Positions 47,105-59,215 are shown, counted from the stretch's first letter. The stretch: DNA of 64,000 bases from Erigeron canadensis (GCF_010389155.1 NC_057769.1:25854735-25918734); one strand, 5' to 3'. The notes: generated from the letters alone by a model not told the origin. Numbers and translations: made by a program.

Positions 47105-47910
47105 TGACACGTTAAATATTTATAATGTCGTTAGTTAACACATATTTAATCACTAGGAATTGAACCACAAAGAAACATGAAATTTGATTGGTGGTTGTTG
47201 AGATTCCGGTTAATAGTGATCGAATCGTTGAAAAATGGATACATCATCTATTAGAGGTCCCGCTAAGTAAGATTTACGTTTGTTTGGATATTTTTCATAC
47301 ATCCACATTGTCTGCATTGTCATTGTTCTTGTTCTTTAACATTTTGCTCAAGTAATTTAGTTATCCAACTAAATTTACTAAACCATTTAATTATCAATCT
47401 ATATATCGCATGTTGTACTAATCTAAATTAAAGTTACGCATAATATCTTTGTGATTTTCATACAATTATTCTTTTGATAGATAGTTGTGATATCTTACTA
47501 TAGATGTCGTACTAATGACTGGTAAGAAGACCGATTTGACATACGGTCTAAAATTTAAAAACATTGATTTAAATATAATAATTGTTTAAAAACGTATTCC
47601 AGTAAAAAAAGGAACTTCTTTAAAAAAAATTAAAGATTAATTCTAAAGAATAAAAAATGATGTAATATGTAAAATATATTTTAGTTTTCAAAATTATATT
47701 ATTAAATGACTTTAATTATTAATGTCTATAAATTTAATTAAGGAAATAATAATTATTTGAATTTATTAAATTATATTTAAATGTATAAAAGTTAAAAAAA
47801 AAGTATATGACATCATCGTTTTAATCTAATGATTCTAATTAAAACTTAAATTTCATCTAAGGGTCCAAACTTCTCCATATATTTTGAAATTAAGAGTTCT
47901 CTTTTATATA
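47105..47910. other. AT-rich intergenic stretch, no gene seen
   Basis: No coding pattern or element terminus was recognised. Short A-runs are frequent. Confidence 0.5.
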
Positions 47911-48090
47911 CGAGCATAATACCCGTACATTGCGGCGGAATTTTGTTTTAAGAATGAGATAGATTCAGGGGTAGTTTAGTCCAACTAAAGAGATGGGTAT
48001 AGAAAGATGTATTAAGGCCAGTGAGGGGCATTTTAGACTTTTCAGATTCTTAATGACTTAAAACTAGTTTGCTTTATTAGGGAGTATAGA
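47911..48090 (-). mobile_element. 180-bp Helitron ending in CTCG
   Basis: Read on the minus strand it starts TCTATACTCCCTAATAAAGC at 48090 and ends CCGCCGCAATGTACGGG TATTATG CTCG at 47911. It sits exactly between A47910 and T48091. Both the canonical start and the target fit, so the CTCG end is probably real. It has no coding capacity. Confidence 0.8.
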
Positions 48091-48347
48091 TATTTAGAGA
48101 TAATTTTTTCTCTTTCCTTATTATGTTTTTCTATATCACGTGTAATTATCATTTGTCAAACACGATGAGGGAAGTTGTATTCAACTTTAGAAAGTAAAAT
48201 AAGTTCATTGTTGTTTTTACAATGGTTGGAAAAATGAGTGGAGAGAAAACCGCTTAAAGAACCTATGATATTCCTTCGTTTTCGTAACGATGTAAGAGCT
48301 CAAGTGGGAAAGAACAATTGCTGTTAGTGAAAAGTGAAAACAATTTT

Positions 48348-48363
48348 TGTAACATTCTATTTT

Positions 48364-48399
<36 letters not shown>

Positions 48400-49989
48400 T
48401 TTGAAAATAATAATTAATTAATTACTTAATTACTTGCTTATCTATTTAAAATGTTCAATACGTACATATACAAGTTCGATATTTACGAACGATAATATTA
48501 TAAGATAAGCCGATATTTAGCATTTAGAGTATATAGTGTGGCCTTATATAGTTAGGGAATATTATTACAAGATTAGTTTAATAATAATAATAACACTATA
48601 TATATATATGACTAAGCTTAATACGTGGCCGACATTTAGAAGCCATCATCCATTTTCTTTCATCTATCTTCTAACCCTATCTAATTGTTCTTATCATATC
48701 CTCTAATAAGTTAGAATTTTCATATCCTAAAATACTGTCACCCGAACTCTCTACAAGAAAAATAAGATTTCTAGAAATAACAATACTACTCTTATAACTA
48801 ATAGTAATAGTAATTCAAGAGTGAAAGAGGGTGCATGGACGAATAATAAGAAGGGATGCAGAAGAGATTTTAGATTTGTATGACTTCTAAAATCATAAAA
48901 GTTATTAATTTAATAATAATGGTAACCAAATCTTGCTAGTAAGGTTGGAGAACAAATAAATGTGTGAGGATGGTGTGTACATTAGAAGAAAAAGGAGGTG
49001 ACCAAGAGTTAGCAACTTGCCTAAATCTTTATTGGTATGAATTTTTGAGTTAAATCTTACATAGATTGATATGGAAATATTGTAGTAAATGTCTTTGCTA
49101 GTTAACCACTTTAGTATTTCACTTACGGTGTTTGGCTATTAATATTCTATTAGTTGATGACGAGATCGATATAAATCGTAGAATTGTTTGAAGAGTATGA
49201 AAATGATGATTTAGACCTTAATGGTGAACTGAGCCAAACATCTTAACGCTTGACTTGAATCGTGTGGTTAAATTAGCAAAGACAAAAAGATAGATGAGTG
49301 GTTTAATCAAATTATGAATATATGTGATAGTTGCTTGAAAGGAGATTTTATGTTTGTAACCATCCTTATCATGGCCAAGGTGAGTATATCTATATGTTAT
49401 ATTCTGTCATGGGGCTAATATGATTTGGAAAATAAATCATGATTAGTCGTTGATTATGATGTGTGAGGCCACAAGTCTTGGGTGACGACTCATGAGCTTG
49501 GTGGTGTAATATGGATCCATATTAGGTATGATGGTTAGGACGTTATGTAAGACCCGGTTGGTATTAACGTTCCTAGCGGATTATGTTATGTGGTGGCCAT
49601 GATATGTATGTAGATATGGATATACTCACTAAGCATTTGCTTACTATTTAGTTGTTCCCATTTTTATAGGTAACTCAGAAGACCGAGACAAGTAAATGAT
49701 TGATTAGAAGCCTTGGTATGTAGAAGTTGCTTTGGAGGTTGTACATCTTAGAACATACTTGTGATCAAGGGTTGGTGATCCCTTATACTTACGTTTTGGT
49801 ATACTTACGTTTTGGTACTCATGTACGCCCACAACATATAAATTTGCTTCCTTTTTGATATATATATATATTTAATATAAACTTTTTTTTTTATATTCTA
49901 TGTATTAAATTTTTACATAACGTGTTTAAGTTTGATTATTGATAGTTTTAAATACATAAAAAGGATTTCTAGATTTTTGGGGCGTTACA
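48348..49989 (+). mobile_element. Solo LTR, diverged member of the TGTAAC family
   Basis: It begins TGTAACATTCTATTTTTA and ends GGGGCGTTACA, flanked by ATTTT (48343-48347 and 49990-49994). An ATA microsatellite (about 48365-48399) lies near its start. The CACTAAGC...GCTTAC...TATAGGTAACTC module is at 49627-49675. No internal region; 1.64 kb. Confidence 0.9.
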
Positions 49990-49994
49990 ATTTT

Positions 49995-50717
49995 TATCAC
50001 ATCTTTTATTCTGCATTTGCCTATAGATGGTGTATATCAACATATGCGGGCACTATAAAATATAAAATAACTTTGGAACGATATTGTACAACTACCACGT
50101 ATCATAATCCTTAAGACCAAGATTATTCGTAAAACAAACGTGAATTGGTGAGATGTTGTGCTCAACCCTCGCCTAGGTTGCACCAAGGCGGGTACAGTTG
50201 AGGGGTACGGAGACGATACAGGTATGGGAAAACGACAAAAATAAAGATACGGGAACGACATGTATACGGCAATAAAAAAACAATATGTGCTTTAACACTT
50301 GAATACGATCCACTTCTTTCATTACTGCAAAACTTGCACTTATTGAATCTCCATGTTCCTCCACTACTAGTATCTTGCTTTCCAAGTTTAGTCACATACA
50401 CTTTCCAAGTTTAGTCACATACTCCCACAATGGAGGGTCTTCTATTGTTGATGATGATAATGATGATCCCTGTGTTTGTGTTCCTTGAGAAGCCATGAGA
50501 GAATGATCGAATATATGATGCTGATGCCTTGATGTTGATGATTGATGAACTGATGATTGATGAATGTTGTTCGGCTTCGATAGTCGATCGATGTGTATGA
50601 TATTAATTGAGATTTATTAGCTGCATATATACATCCCAATCCACAGGTCGGTTAGAGTTTTTTAATGGGTCGATTCTAATTTGAAGGGTATACAAACACT
50701 CCCAAAGTAGATTTTAG
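49995..50717. other. Intergenic stretch, no gene seen
   Basis: The stretch contains overlapping short frames on both strands, but none with recognisable similarity or exon-like splicing. A duplicated CACATACACTTTCCAAGTTTAG-type block lies at about 50380-50420 and GATGAT repeats at 50450-50570. Confidence 0.5.
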
Positions 50718-50726
50718 TTTTCTTTA

Positions 50727-51847
50727 GAATTAATTGCAAGATTGGTCCCTGTGGTTTGTACATTTTAGCAAGGGGTTCCTATTCGAGAATCATTGCAATG
50801 GGGGTCCCTATTTTGAGAATTTTTCGCAAAATTGGTCCAAATTTAACGGATTCGTTAAAGGTGGCCGTTAAGTGTGCACCTGTGGAGGGTATTTATGTAC
50901 TTTCCACCCCATAGGGACCCCTATTGCTAACATGAAAAAACCACAGGGACCAATCTTACAACTAACATCTTGATATTTTTTTTGGATTTAATTTAGGAGA
51001 TTGTAACATACAATTATCTGCTTGTTAGGTCTATAATAGTAAATTTATGTGCATTTTGAAATTTTAATAATATACCTTGTATGAATACTTTTGTTTTAAA
51101 AAATTGATTTATATATAAACTTTTGTTATTATATAAGCTTAAATAAATAAAAGATTGTATGTTAAGAATTTAATTATTATTAAAAAGAAAAAAGCAAATA
51201 TGTTTAAATAATATAAATGTGATATATGGTATTTTAGTTATCTATTCTCGAGTCAAATACACAGAAAATGTTGTTAACTTTCTGTGTATTTTATTTATTT
51301 AATAATTTATTTTATTTCAAAAAATGTTGTTTACTTCTGTGTATTTGACTCGAAAATAGATAACTAAAATACCATATATGACATTTATTATTCGGACAAA
51401 TTTGTTTTTTTTTTTAATAAATATCAAATTACTAACATACAATCATTTTATTTATTTAAGCTTATATAATAACAAAAGTTTATATAAAATTAGTTTTCAA
51501 AATTTTTTTTTTTATATATTTTTATTGTTAAAATTTTAAAGTGCACATAAATTTACTATTAGAAACTTAACAAGCATATAAGTATCTATTACAATCTCTT
51601 AAATTAAAAAATAATATATCAAGGTATTAGTTGCAAGATCGGTCCATGTGGTTTTTCTATTTTAGCAATGGGGTTCCTATGGGGTGGAAAGTACATAAAT
51701 ACCTCCACAGGTGTACACTTGACAGCTACCTTTAATGGATCCGTCAAATTTGGACCATTTTTGCAAAAACCTCCATTGCAACGATTCTCGAATAGAGACC
51801 CCTTACTAAAACGTACAAACCACCGGGACCAATGTTGCAATTAACTC
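50727..51847. mobile_element. Mutator-like foldback element
   Basis: The ends GAATTAATTGCAAGATTGGTCC and GGACCAATGTTGCAATTAACTC are inverted, and the similarity runs inward over most of the element, so each arm is about 540 bp with a short centre near 51290-51310. The 9-bp flanks TTTTCTTTA (50718-50726) and TTTTCTATA (51848-51856) differ once. There is no transposase. A related right-half fragment is at 62860-63160. Confidence 0.9.
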
Positions 51848-52285
51848 TTTTCTATATTATTATATAAAAGAAATAACACTCTCTCACATCAAATGTTGAA
51901 ATGTAACCATGTGAATATACAAGAATGCCCTTCCATTATTTCAATTAAAATGCACTTCTATTTAAACTATTTTCACAATTTCACTTCAATTGAATATCCA
52001 CTTATATTGTTAATACATGTATTTTTTGTTACTGTTGGTTAATCGTGGTATCTCGCTTAATTATGAAAGAACTCAACTCGACTCGACATTTTTTTTTTTT
52101 CAAATCCATACTTAGAAAAATTTTAGACAAAATAAGGTGAAAAACTCAAAATGTTCAAATTCAAAATCTAACAAATTAGAACACCTTAATATGTTATAAT
52201 AAACATATCCTATAAGTTTCAGACCTTGAAAACATCGGATGAAGCTCGGAAAAATTTTGCTCGAAGACAGAGAAACTGCGGCCGC

Positions 52286-52305
52286 AAGCACGGTCGACCG
52301 TGCTT
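52286..52305. repeat. 20-bp perfect palindrome
   Basis: AAGCACGGTCGACCGTGCTT is an exact palindrome inside the solo LTR. Further GAGCACGGTCAG and CCGTGCTCTC pieces lie within 60 bp, and related GAGCACGG repeats occur at 10593-10650 in the sister LTR. Confidence 0.9.
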
Positions 52306-52714
52306 TGCGTCCGTGCTCTCAGAAACTGAACACCAAAAAGGAAATATTGCAGACGCTGAGCACGGTCAGCTGTGTCTGCGTCTGTACTCTTACTGCATAC
52401 ACCAAACATCAAATTTGACTATTAACTCAATTTGCGACCTTTTTCAACTCAAAACCAAACCTCATATTACAACATTTTTTAGCTCAAACAAGGATTTGAC
52501 CCATTTACAAGCATAGTTATGATATTTATTTGAAACAACATCCATAAACACAACCAAATGGGTCGTCTACCCAAGTTGACAATTTAAACAAAACGACCAT
52601 ACTTACTCTTGAAACCATAAGACCCAACATGACCATAATTCCAAAAATTTATCAAAAACAAGATTAGCAAAACATTAAAGAGTGTCAAGAGCCATAATGA
52701 TGTGGGATATCTAA

Positions 52715-53332
52715 AGGGCTGTTTGGTTGGGTGGAATCCTTTGGAATTCATGGGAATTGGAATCTAAATTCCACTCCTTTTACATATTTAGTTGGGAAAT
52801 CAATGGAATTGGAATTTCAAAAATTCCATCAAGGAATTTACAATTCCTTCACAAATATGATGGAATCTTTAAACATTCAAAGGAATTCATCCATGTTTAC
52901 CATAATACCCTCTTACAACTAAAACCAAAATAAAGATACCTTTCTTTTTGGAATACCACCATCAGTCAATCACCATCCACCACCCGCTATATTCCGGCTG
53001 CTGTTGAATTCCGGCTATATTCTGGCTGCTGTTGACTTCCGGCTGCTATCGCCGGTTGGGCTGCTTATTCCATCTATTACGTACTCCCGCTGCCGGAGAT
53101 TTATATCCTGGAACAAAAGATATAGCGTGTATGTGTGTTTATTTGGAATAATTTTATTATTTACGTGTATGTGTGTAAAAGTTTGGGGATAGATTAGATT
53201 ATTATGTATAAAAATTTGGGGATAGATTACTGTGTAACAGGAAAAAGGAAAGTGACGATGGCATGAGTTTTTGAGTGAAACATCAATAATTATTTTTTTT
53301 TATTGATTGGTGTGTCTTATGTATTTTCATGT

Positions 53333-53387
<55 letters not shown>

Positions 53388-53609
53388 GCAATTAAAAATG
53401 AAAAAGAATTATTTATATTGTTAAATGGTAATAAGGTTAATTTTGTCATTTGACATTGATCAAATTCTAATTCCTTTAACTGAATTTCATTAAATTTTGT
53501 CAACCAAACACAAGACAGACTGGTATTTTCAAATTCTAATTCCTTCAAATTCCAATTCCTTCGACAAATTCCAATTCCTTCAAATACATTCTGCGAACCA
53601 AACGGCCCT
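52715..53609. mobile_element. Harbinger-type element in the solo LTR
   Basis: The tips AGGGCTGTTTGGTT and AACCAAACGGCCCT are inverted, flanked by TAA on both sides (52712-52714 and 53610-53612). The sister LTR at 44342-46033 lacks it, giving the empty site. It contains GGAATT-rich subterminal repeats, a short GC-richer block (52985-53110) and an ATT microsatellite (about 53334-53387, ~18 units). No transposase. Confidence 0.88.
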
Positions 53610-55215
53610 TAAGTGTCTACACAAAATACCATTCTTCCATGAATGGCAATACCTCCAAGTCTTCCAAAAGCAACTTCAACTTCAAATCAACAAATCCTTA
53701 GTTCCTTCTTCCGGAACCGCCTATAAAAAGGAAACAACTAAAACGTAAGCGAATGCTTAGTGAATATACTTGCATACAATTATACATACGAAGGAGGGCA
53801 AAAACACAAAAGACTAACGCATGTAGCCAATGATACCGTCATATCATCACTTGCATACTCACTTTTGCGCTAACAAAACATACATGGATCCACATACGCT
53901 AAACAATCATCAACATGATTAACTATCGGGATTCTTAGGCCCCGGAGGTTCTTAGGCCTCATAAACACTATGCCCCATATGGGCCTACGCCGAATCAATC
54001 ACCACACATGGATAAATAAACTTCAACATGATGTGGTCAACACCACACATGGACAAAAGGCTTTAACATGATGTGGTCGATTGACCCAACGTATACATAA
54101 AGGTATGCAAGAGTACTCACCTCCTCCGCGACTATCAACAATCAACAATGCAACAACAAGTGCAAAGCTTTCAACCTATCAATTCAATACAATATGCACA
54201 TAAGACTTTATTCACAATCTTGGCTAACTCACTTAGCCAAACTAACGATTCACTAGCATTCCTATTCTCCCAAACTCAATTTGCTTGAGTTGGCTTAAAA
54301 TCAAGTTTCACTTAACAAAGCTCAATCTTTCTAACTCATCAATCTCAATAATCTATCATTTTGCTAAAAATCTCATTTTACCACCAACATGTGGCCATTT
54401 CATCTAGTTGCTCAAAATTACCAAATTCTCATTCACTAGCCTTTTCCAAACCCAAAACCCAACCCATTTGTCATTGAGTTACTTCCACCTTTAACAACAA
54501 AATTAGGTAGTTCATCTTACCTTTTTCAACCACATTTCAATAACTAGCAAAAAATTTCATCTTTTCTTGCAAACTCAAAATATTACTTTGAACTTATCAA
54601 TTTCATAATCAAACACATCATATAACTCAATGACAACTAGGTTAACTAAGGAATTGGGGAGAATATAACCATAATTCATCTTCTAGTAAAAACCCCCAAA
54701 TTGGTTCACTACATGAACCCTAATTTTAAAAGAAGATGAAAACTAAATTAGGGGAATTCAATACCTCAATAAACAATAAGTTAATGCAAGACTTAAGCTG
54801 AAAATTCTTATTCCTTTTTTTTCTCTTTGAAATTCGGCCACCACCACAATACCCACAAACCCTAACTTTTCAATTCTTGAATGAAGATTATTTGATGGTG
54901 ATGATTATTATGATTTCTATTCTTGAATTTGAAGGAATTAAGCTTTGATTTTTGAAGAATTAGGAAGAAAATGCATGAAGAAATGATGGGGAGCAAAGTG
55001 GAAATGTGACTAAGGAAAAAGATGGGAGGCTGGCACCCTCCTGTAATGCCACGACCCAAAATAAAAAATAGTGGGTATTTTACCCGCTATCCGCTAAAGT
55101 TCCAACTAAATAAACCCCATATCCAAAAATAAAATACTGGGAAATTATTTTAATGTCATAACTACAAAAAGAGGTTAATTCATTTATCTTAAAATTATTG
55201 GGGTGTTACAAATTA

Positions 55216-55530
55216 ATTGTTCACGGATACTTTTTTGGTAATCACGACATTGAACACATTGTCAATGGTATCCGCAGCAACGCGCGAGTACCGTATTTAT
55301 TTATAGTCGGACGATATCCGCGTTAAATAAGTTAACACCAAATAATGCAATTTGGAATAACAAACAGTCCCTTTCTCCGCGTTTATCTCCTGCACTAGAT
55401 TTTCCCATATCCTTCTCTTCCTTCAATTTCTCAAATCATCAAAATTCATAAAAACCAAAATCCCCAATTTCTCGCAAATCAAAACCCTAATTAAATTCAG
55501 ATTATATTAACAAGTAAAAAATAAAATAAA
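55216..55530 (+). promoter_or_regulatory. Metacaspase promoter and leader
   Basis: Only about 315 bp separate the solo LTR target duplication from the start codon. A worn Helitron-like piece (CCGCAGCAACGCGCGAGTACC, about 55270-55290), a TATTTATTTATAG stretch at 55293-55305 and a CT-rich leader (55370-55440) are present. The transcription start is not fixed. Confidence 0.4.
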
Positions 55531-58500
55531 ATGATGATGCTTGTAAACTGTTCAAATTGCCACACACCATTACAGCTACCACCTGGAGCCAAATCAATCC
55601 GATGTGCAATTTGTCAAGCTATTACACATCTCGGCGATCCTCGTACCGCCGTCGCACCTCCTCCTCCGTTGTCGTCTTCTTCTTATGTTCCTCCACCTCA
55701 ACCGTCGCACGGCCCGCCGCCGCCGGCAGCTCACGGCAGGAAAAAAGCGGTGATCGTTGGGATATCTTACAAGTTTTCGAGACATGAATTGAAAGGATGT
55801 ATTAATGATGCAAAGTGTATGAAATATCTTTTGATTAATAAGTTTCGGTTTCCAGAATCTTCCATTATTATGCTTACAGGTATCCCATCAACAACCTTTA
55901 TTACTTTATTATATATATATATATTGGATGTTGATCATAATCCACAAATTCATCATAGTCCACCGTAAGAGTTTTAGATTTATAAATAGTAGTTTTTGCA
56001 ATTAGGAGAGCGAATTCCTTGAAAAAAGAAGAGAATTAAAAAAAAAATGATGCTAGCTCAGATTAGGCTTATGTTGTACCTTCTTGTTAGATGCACGTCG
56101 ATGCCCTTAATGAAAGCACAAGTCATGTATACTGACCGTCGAGTTCTTAGAAATAGCACAAACATTACTACACATGACAAAAAGATTGGATTAAATGAAT
56201 GCAATTTGAACTTCTATGCATCTCAATTTTCCACAGTATAAAAGGTTAACATCAGCCTTCTTTAAACACTATAGATATGAATTCATTACTCTATAGGAAC
56301 ACATAAAAGTTGAAATGCTAAATCTATATATATATATATACTAGCGCGGTACCCGCGCGATGCGGCGGTGGTCGTGGCGGCAACGGTGTGATGGTTGGGT
56401 GACGGTTGGTAGTGGAGCGGCGTTGAGTTGTGTATATAATTGATGTAAAGGGTTAATGGACATATTTTAAAAGATAAAGAAATGATTGATAGTATAATTT
56501 AATCGTTAATGTTAATGGAGTAGTGTATGTGAAAATATTTTAAGGGGTACCAAGTGAAAATATTACATATTTTCAACATTACCAAAAATAAAAATGGCTA
56601 TTCTTTTTACAATATATAAGTATAGATATAGAAGTATAGAAGTATAGATATATATCAAAGGTTGCCACCGACCTTGTGAGTTGTCATATGCTCGTAACAC
56701 TAAAATACATGTTTACAATATAAATGTCTACATATTATTATTTGTAAGCATGAACTTAAAGATTAAGGGCATTTTATGGATTAATAAATCAACAAATTTC
56801 CTACCAGTTAAGTGTGATGATTTATGAATAGATATAAACACATATAACGTGGGTATATGCGTAGTTTCAACAGTTGGAATAGATGGGATTAAGAAATGGG
56901 TCAAATGCTTTATAATGTAGTATAGATAGGTAGTGTTTGATTAATAGGAATGAGAATGAAGAGTAGGCATCGAACCCTTCAATTTAAGCATACTTTAAAC
57001 CAACCATTTGATTCCCTATTTGAAACCCATACCCATAGTGATTCCTAGTCAACGCCTCGTAGTTAGAGGTTTCAATGTGTATTTTGTAGGTATAATATTT
57101 AACATGTATCTTGAGTTAGGTGTATTACATTCTATTTATGACTAATGTTTCCTATAGATGATTTATATGTTAAACATTTCCTTTATAATCACAGAGGAAG
57201 AAACAGACCCCTATAAAATTCCGACCAAACACAATATGAGGATGGCGCTTTTTTGGCTAGTCAATGGATGTCAACCAGGAGACTCACTTGTTTTTCACTA
57301 CTCTGGTCATGGTTCGCGGCAAAGGAACTATAATGGAGACGAGGTTGATGGCTATGATGAAACCTTATGCCCCTTGGACTTTGAAACCCAGGGTATGATT
57401 GTTGATGATGAAATTAATGCAACTATTGTCAAACCTCTGCCTCTTGGTGTTAAACTTCATGCGATTATTGATGCCTGCCACAGTGGCACTGTGTTGGACC
57501 TTCCATATCTCTGCAGAATGAGCAGGTGGGCTGTCATGCCTTGCTATGGGTTATTATGTATCTGTTCAGCTAGATTTAGGCATAATTTTGAACTTCCTCA
57601 TATATGTTGCATTTGCAAAACATTACTACTCAGAATTTGGCTTGTGGCATAGACTTATTTTCTTAAATTGTGGGTCCTTATTTTTTTGGTGTTATAGGAG
57701 CGGACAGTATGTATGGGAGGATCATCGTCCTCGATCCGGTATATGGAAAGGTAGCAATGGGGGTGAAGTCATATCCATAAGTGGCTGTGATGATGATCAA
57801 ACATCTGCTGATACATCTGTAAGTAACAAAAAATATTGTTAGACCTTTTTACCCTTTCAGTTTACATTATTAGAAGTAACATTTTTGGCCCAAGTATGTA
57901 TGAAATGGTTGATTTGAGTTCTTATGTATTTCTAAGTGGTAAAATATAAACAATAAATAGCTTGAAAAGAAGCTGGTTAAGAGTCACCGTATGTCTTTTA
58001 AATGCATAAGACCTCCTAAATTATGGTATTTAAAAGGTTAGATTATTACTACTCCGTAAAATAATATGGAGTATAACTTTTTGTAGTCGTATCTGACAGA
58101 CTTTATTATAAATCAGTTACAAGTATAATACACAAAAGAGTAGTTCAGGCATTTGTCTTGTTACCCAACTCGCCCATTTGCTACCTGTAAATATTATCTT
58201 CTGTATGATATATATATATATATACATGTTTGTGGGAGCAGGCTTTATCAAAAATCACATCAACGGGAGCCATGACGTTCTGTTTTATTCAAGCCATAGA
58301 ACATGGAAATGCATCTACTTATGGGAGCTTATTAGGCTCTATGCGTAATGCCATCCGCAGTGCAAAAAGTGACATGGGTCTTGGTATTGGCGGTGGTGCT
58401 GTCACGTCTCTCCTTGGTATGTTATTGACTGGGGGTAGTCTTGCTGGTGGTCTAAGTGGTGGTGGACTAAGCCAGGTATCGTCTCATAGCTACTCAATCA

Positions 58501-59215
58501 AGTTGATTATTGATAACTAACATAGGGCACTTGTGACTTTTGACAATTTCAAACCAATTTGCTTATGAATAGAGTCGGCTGTTATTTTTAATCAAGTTTA
58601 TAGTTCAAGTTCATAGAACTTCAAGTTTGCTTGATATAAAGATCTAAATTATTTTAATTATTACAGTATTGTGGGTCATTATTTAATGCATTAGTTATTT
58701 GCAGTTAAAAAGTTAGTCGGAAAGTGTTTTATCTCATACTAATCATTGACATGTTGCCCAATTCGCCTAGCTTGCCACCTATAAGTGTAATTGTCTGCTT
58801 TGTGGCTGTTATGAGTCTGTAATTATCTCGAGTCTTGGAAAGTCTTCAAGCAAGTCCATAGAACTTGGTCCATAGTGACATGGCAACCCCTTAATACCGA
58901 ACAACACCTTCTAGAAAGACCTCAGGCAAAATTGTGTCTCAGAAATATATAGATACTACACTTGATCTTAGCCAAAAGGCTGAGAAAGGTATTTGTCTCA
59001 GAAATATAAGTGGCATGCAAGTGTTAGTGTTTGTTTGTGTATGGATATAAGAATATAGTGCATGCTACTGTTTGAACTAGTAAAATGGTGTAGTATGAGA
59101 ATTTGTTTTGTATCCATATTCAGTAACAGCTTATCTACATTTGGTTTGTTGACAGGAGCCGCAATTGACTGCATGCCAGACTTTTGATGTTTATGCAAAA
59201 CCATTTTCCTTGTGA
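55531..59215 (+). CDS. Type I metacaspase with LSD1-type zinc finger
   Basis: Exons are 55531-55879, 57195-57525, 57698-57818, 58242-58475 and 59156-59215; all junctions keep frame and give 364 residues. Metacaspases are caspase-fold cysteine proteases that cut after Arg or Lys. Type I plant members such as Arabidopsis MC1 act in cell death and protein-aggregate handling. The N-terminus has an LSD1-type zinc finger with C7, C10, C25 and C28, then a proline-rich linker (about 40-68). The p20 region follows with catalytic H155 in HYSGHG and C211 in DACHSGT. The p10 region begins about residue 233 (GQYVWEDHRPRSG) and ends in the typical TACQTFDVYAKPFSL. The N-terminus is about nine residues shorter than Arabidopsis MC1. 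Intron 1 holds a Helitron and intron 4 a U2 fragment. MC1-like subgroup is likely, exact orthology not shown. Confidence 0.94.
56341..56626 (-). mobile_element. Helitron in metacaspase intron 1
   Basis: On the minus strand it starts TCTATACTTATATATTG at 56626 and ends CGCCGCATCGCGCGGGTACCG CG CTAG at 56341. It lies between A56340 and T56627, the expected AT target. At 286 bp it is non-coding. The worn copy at about 42600 is related. Confidence 0.85.
56966..57011 (-). repeat. tRNA-like (pol III box) remnant in metacaspase intron 1
   Basis: On the minus strand TCAAATGGTTGGTT (near 56998-57011, A-box-like) precedes GAAGGGTTCGATGCC (56966-56980, B-box-like). It is a possible SINE head; the A-box is poor. 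Confidence 0.35.
58951..58992 (-). pseudogene. U2 snRNA 5' fragment, retroinserted in metacaspase intron 4
   Basis: On the minus strand, 42 nt starting ATACCTTTCTCAGCC match the 5' end of plant U2 snRNA, including GGCTAAGATCAAGTG and the branch-point recognition GTAGTA, and stop right after GTAGTATCT. One difference from my recollection of U2 (G12 to A). It is flanked by a 15-bp direct repeat, TGTCTCAGAAATATA (58935-58949 and 58994-59008), a target duplication. There is no poly(A) tail and no rest of U2, so it is a truncated tailless retropseudogene, not a working snRNA gene. Confidence 0.9.

Larger units (their letters stand above)
52064..55210 (-). mobile_element. Solo LTR next to the metacaspase gene
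   Basis: On the + strand it begins TGAAAGAACTCAACTCG and ends TTGGGGTGTTACA, flanked by AATTA (52059-52063 and 55211-55215). Read on the minus strand it starts TGTAACACCCCAATAATTTTAAG, the same family as 6322 and 44342. A Harbinger element (52715-53609) is inserted in it; without that it is about 2.25 kb. It has no gag-pol. Its minus-strand start is about 320 bp from the metacaspase start codon, pointing away from the gene. Confidence 0.92.

Noticed and set aside
53334..53387. CRISPR-like or centromeric repeat
   Set aside because: It is a simple ATT microsatellite inside a Harbinger element; no spacers or higher-order unit.
58951..58992. Functional U2 snRNA gene
   Set aside because: Only the first 42 nt are present and there is no upstream snRNA promoter element visible; it is flanked by a target duplication.
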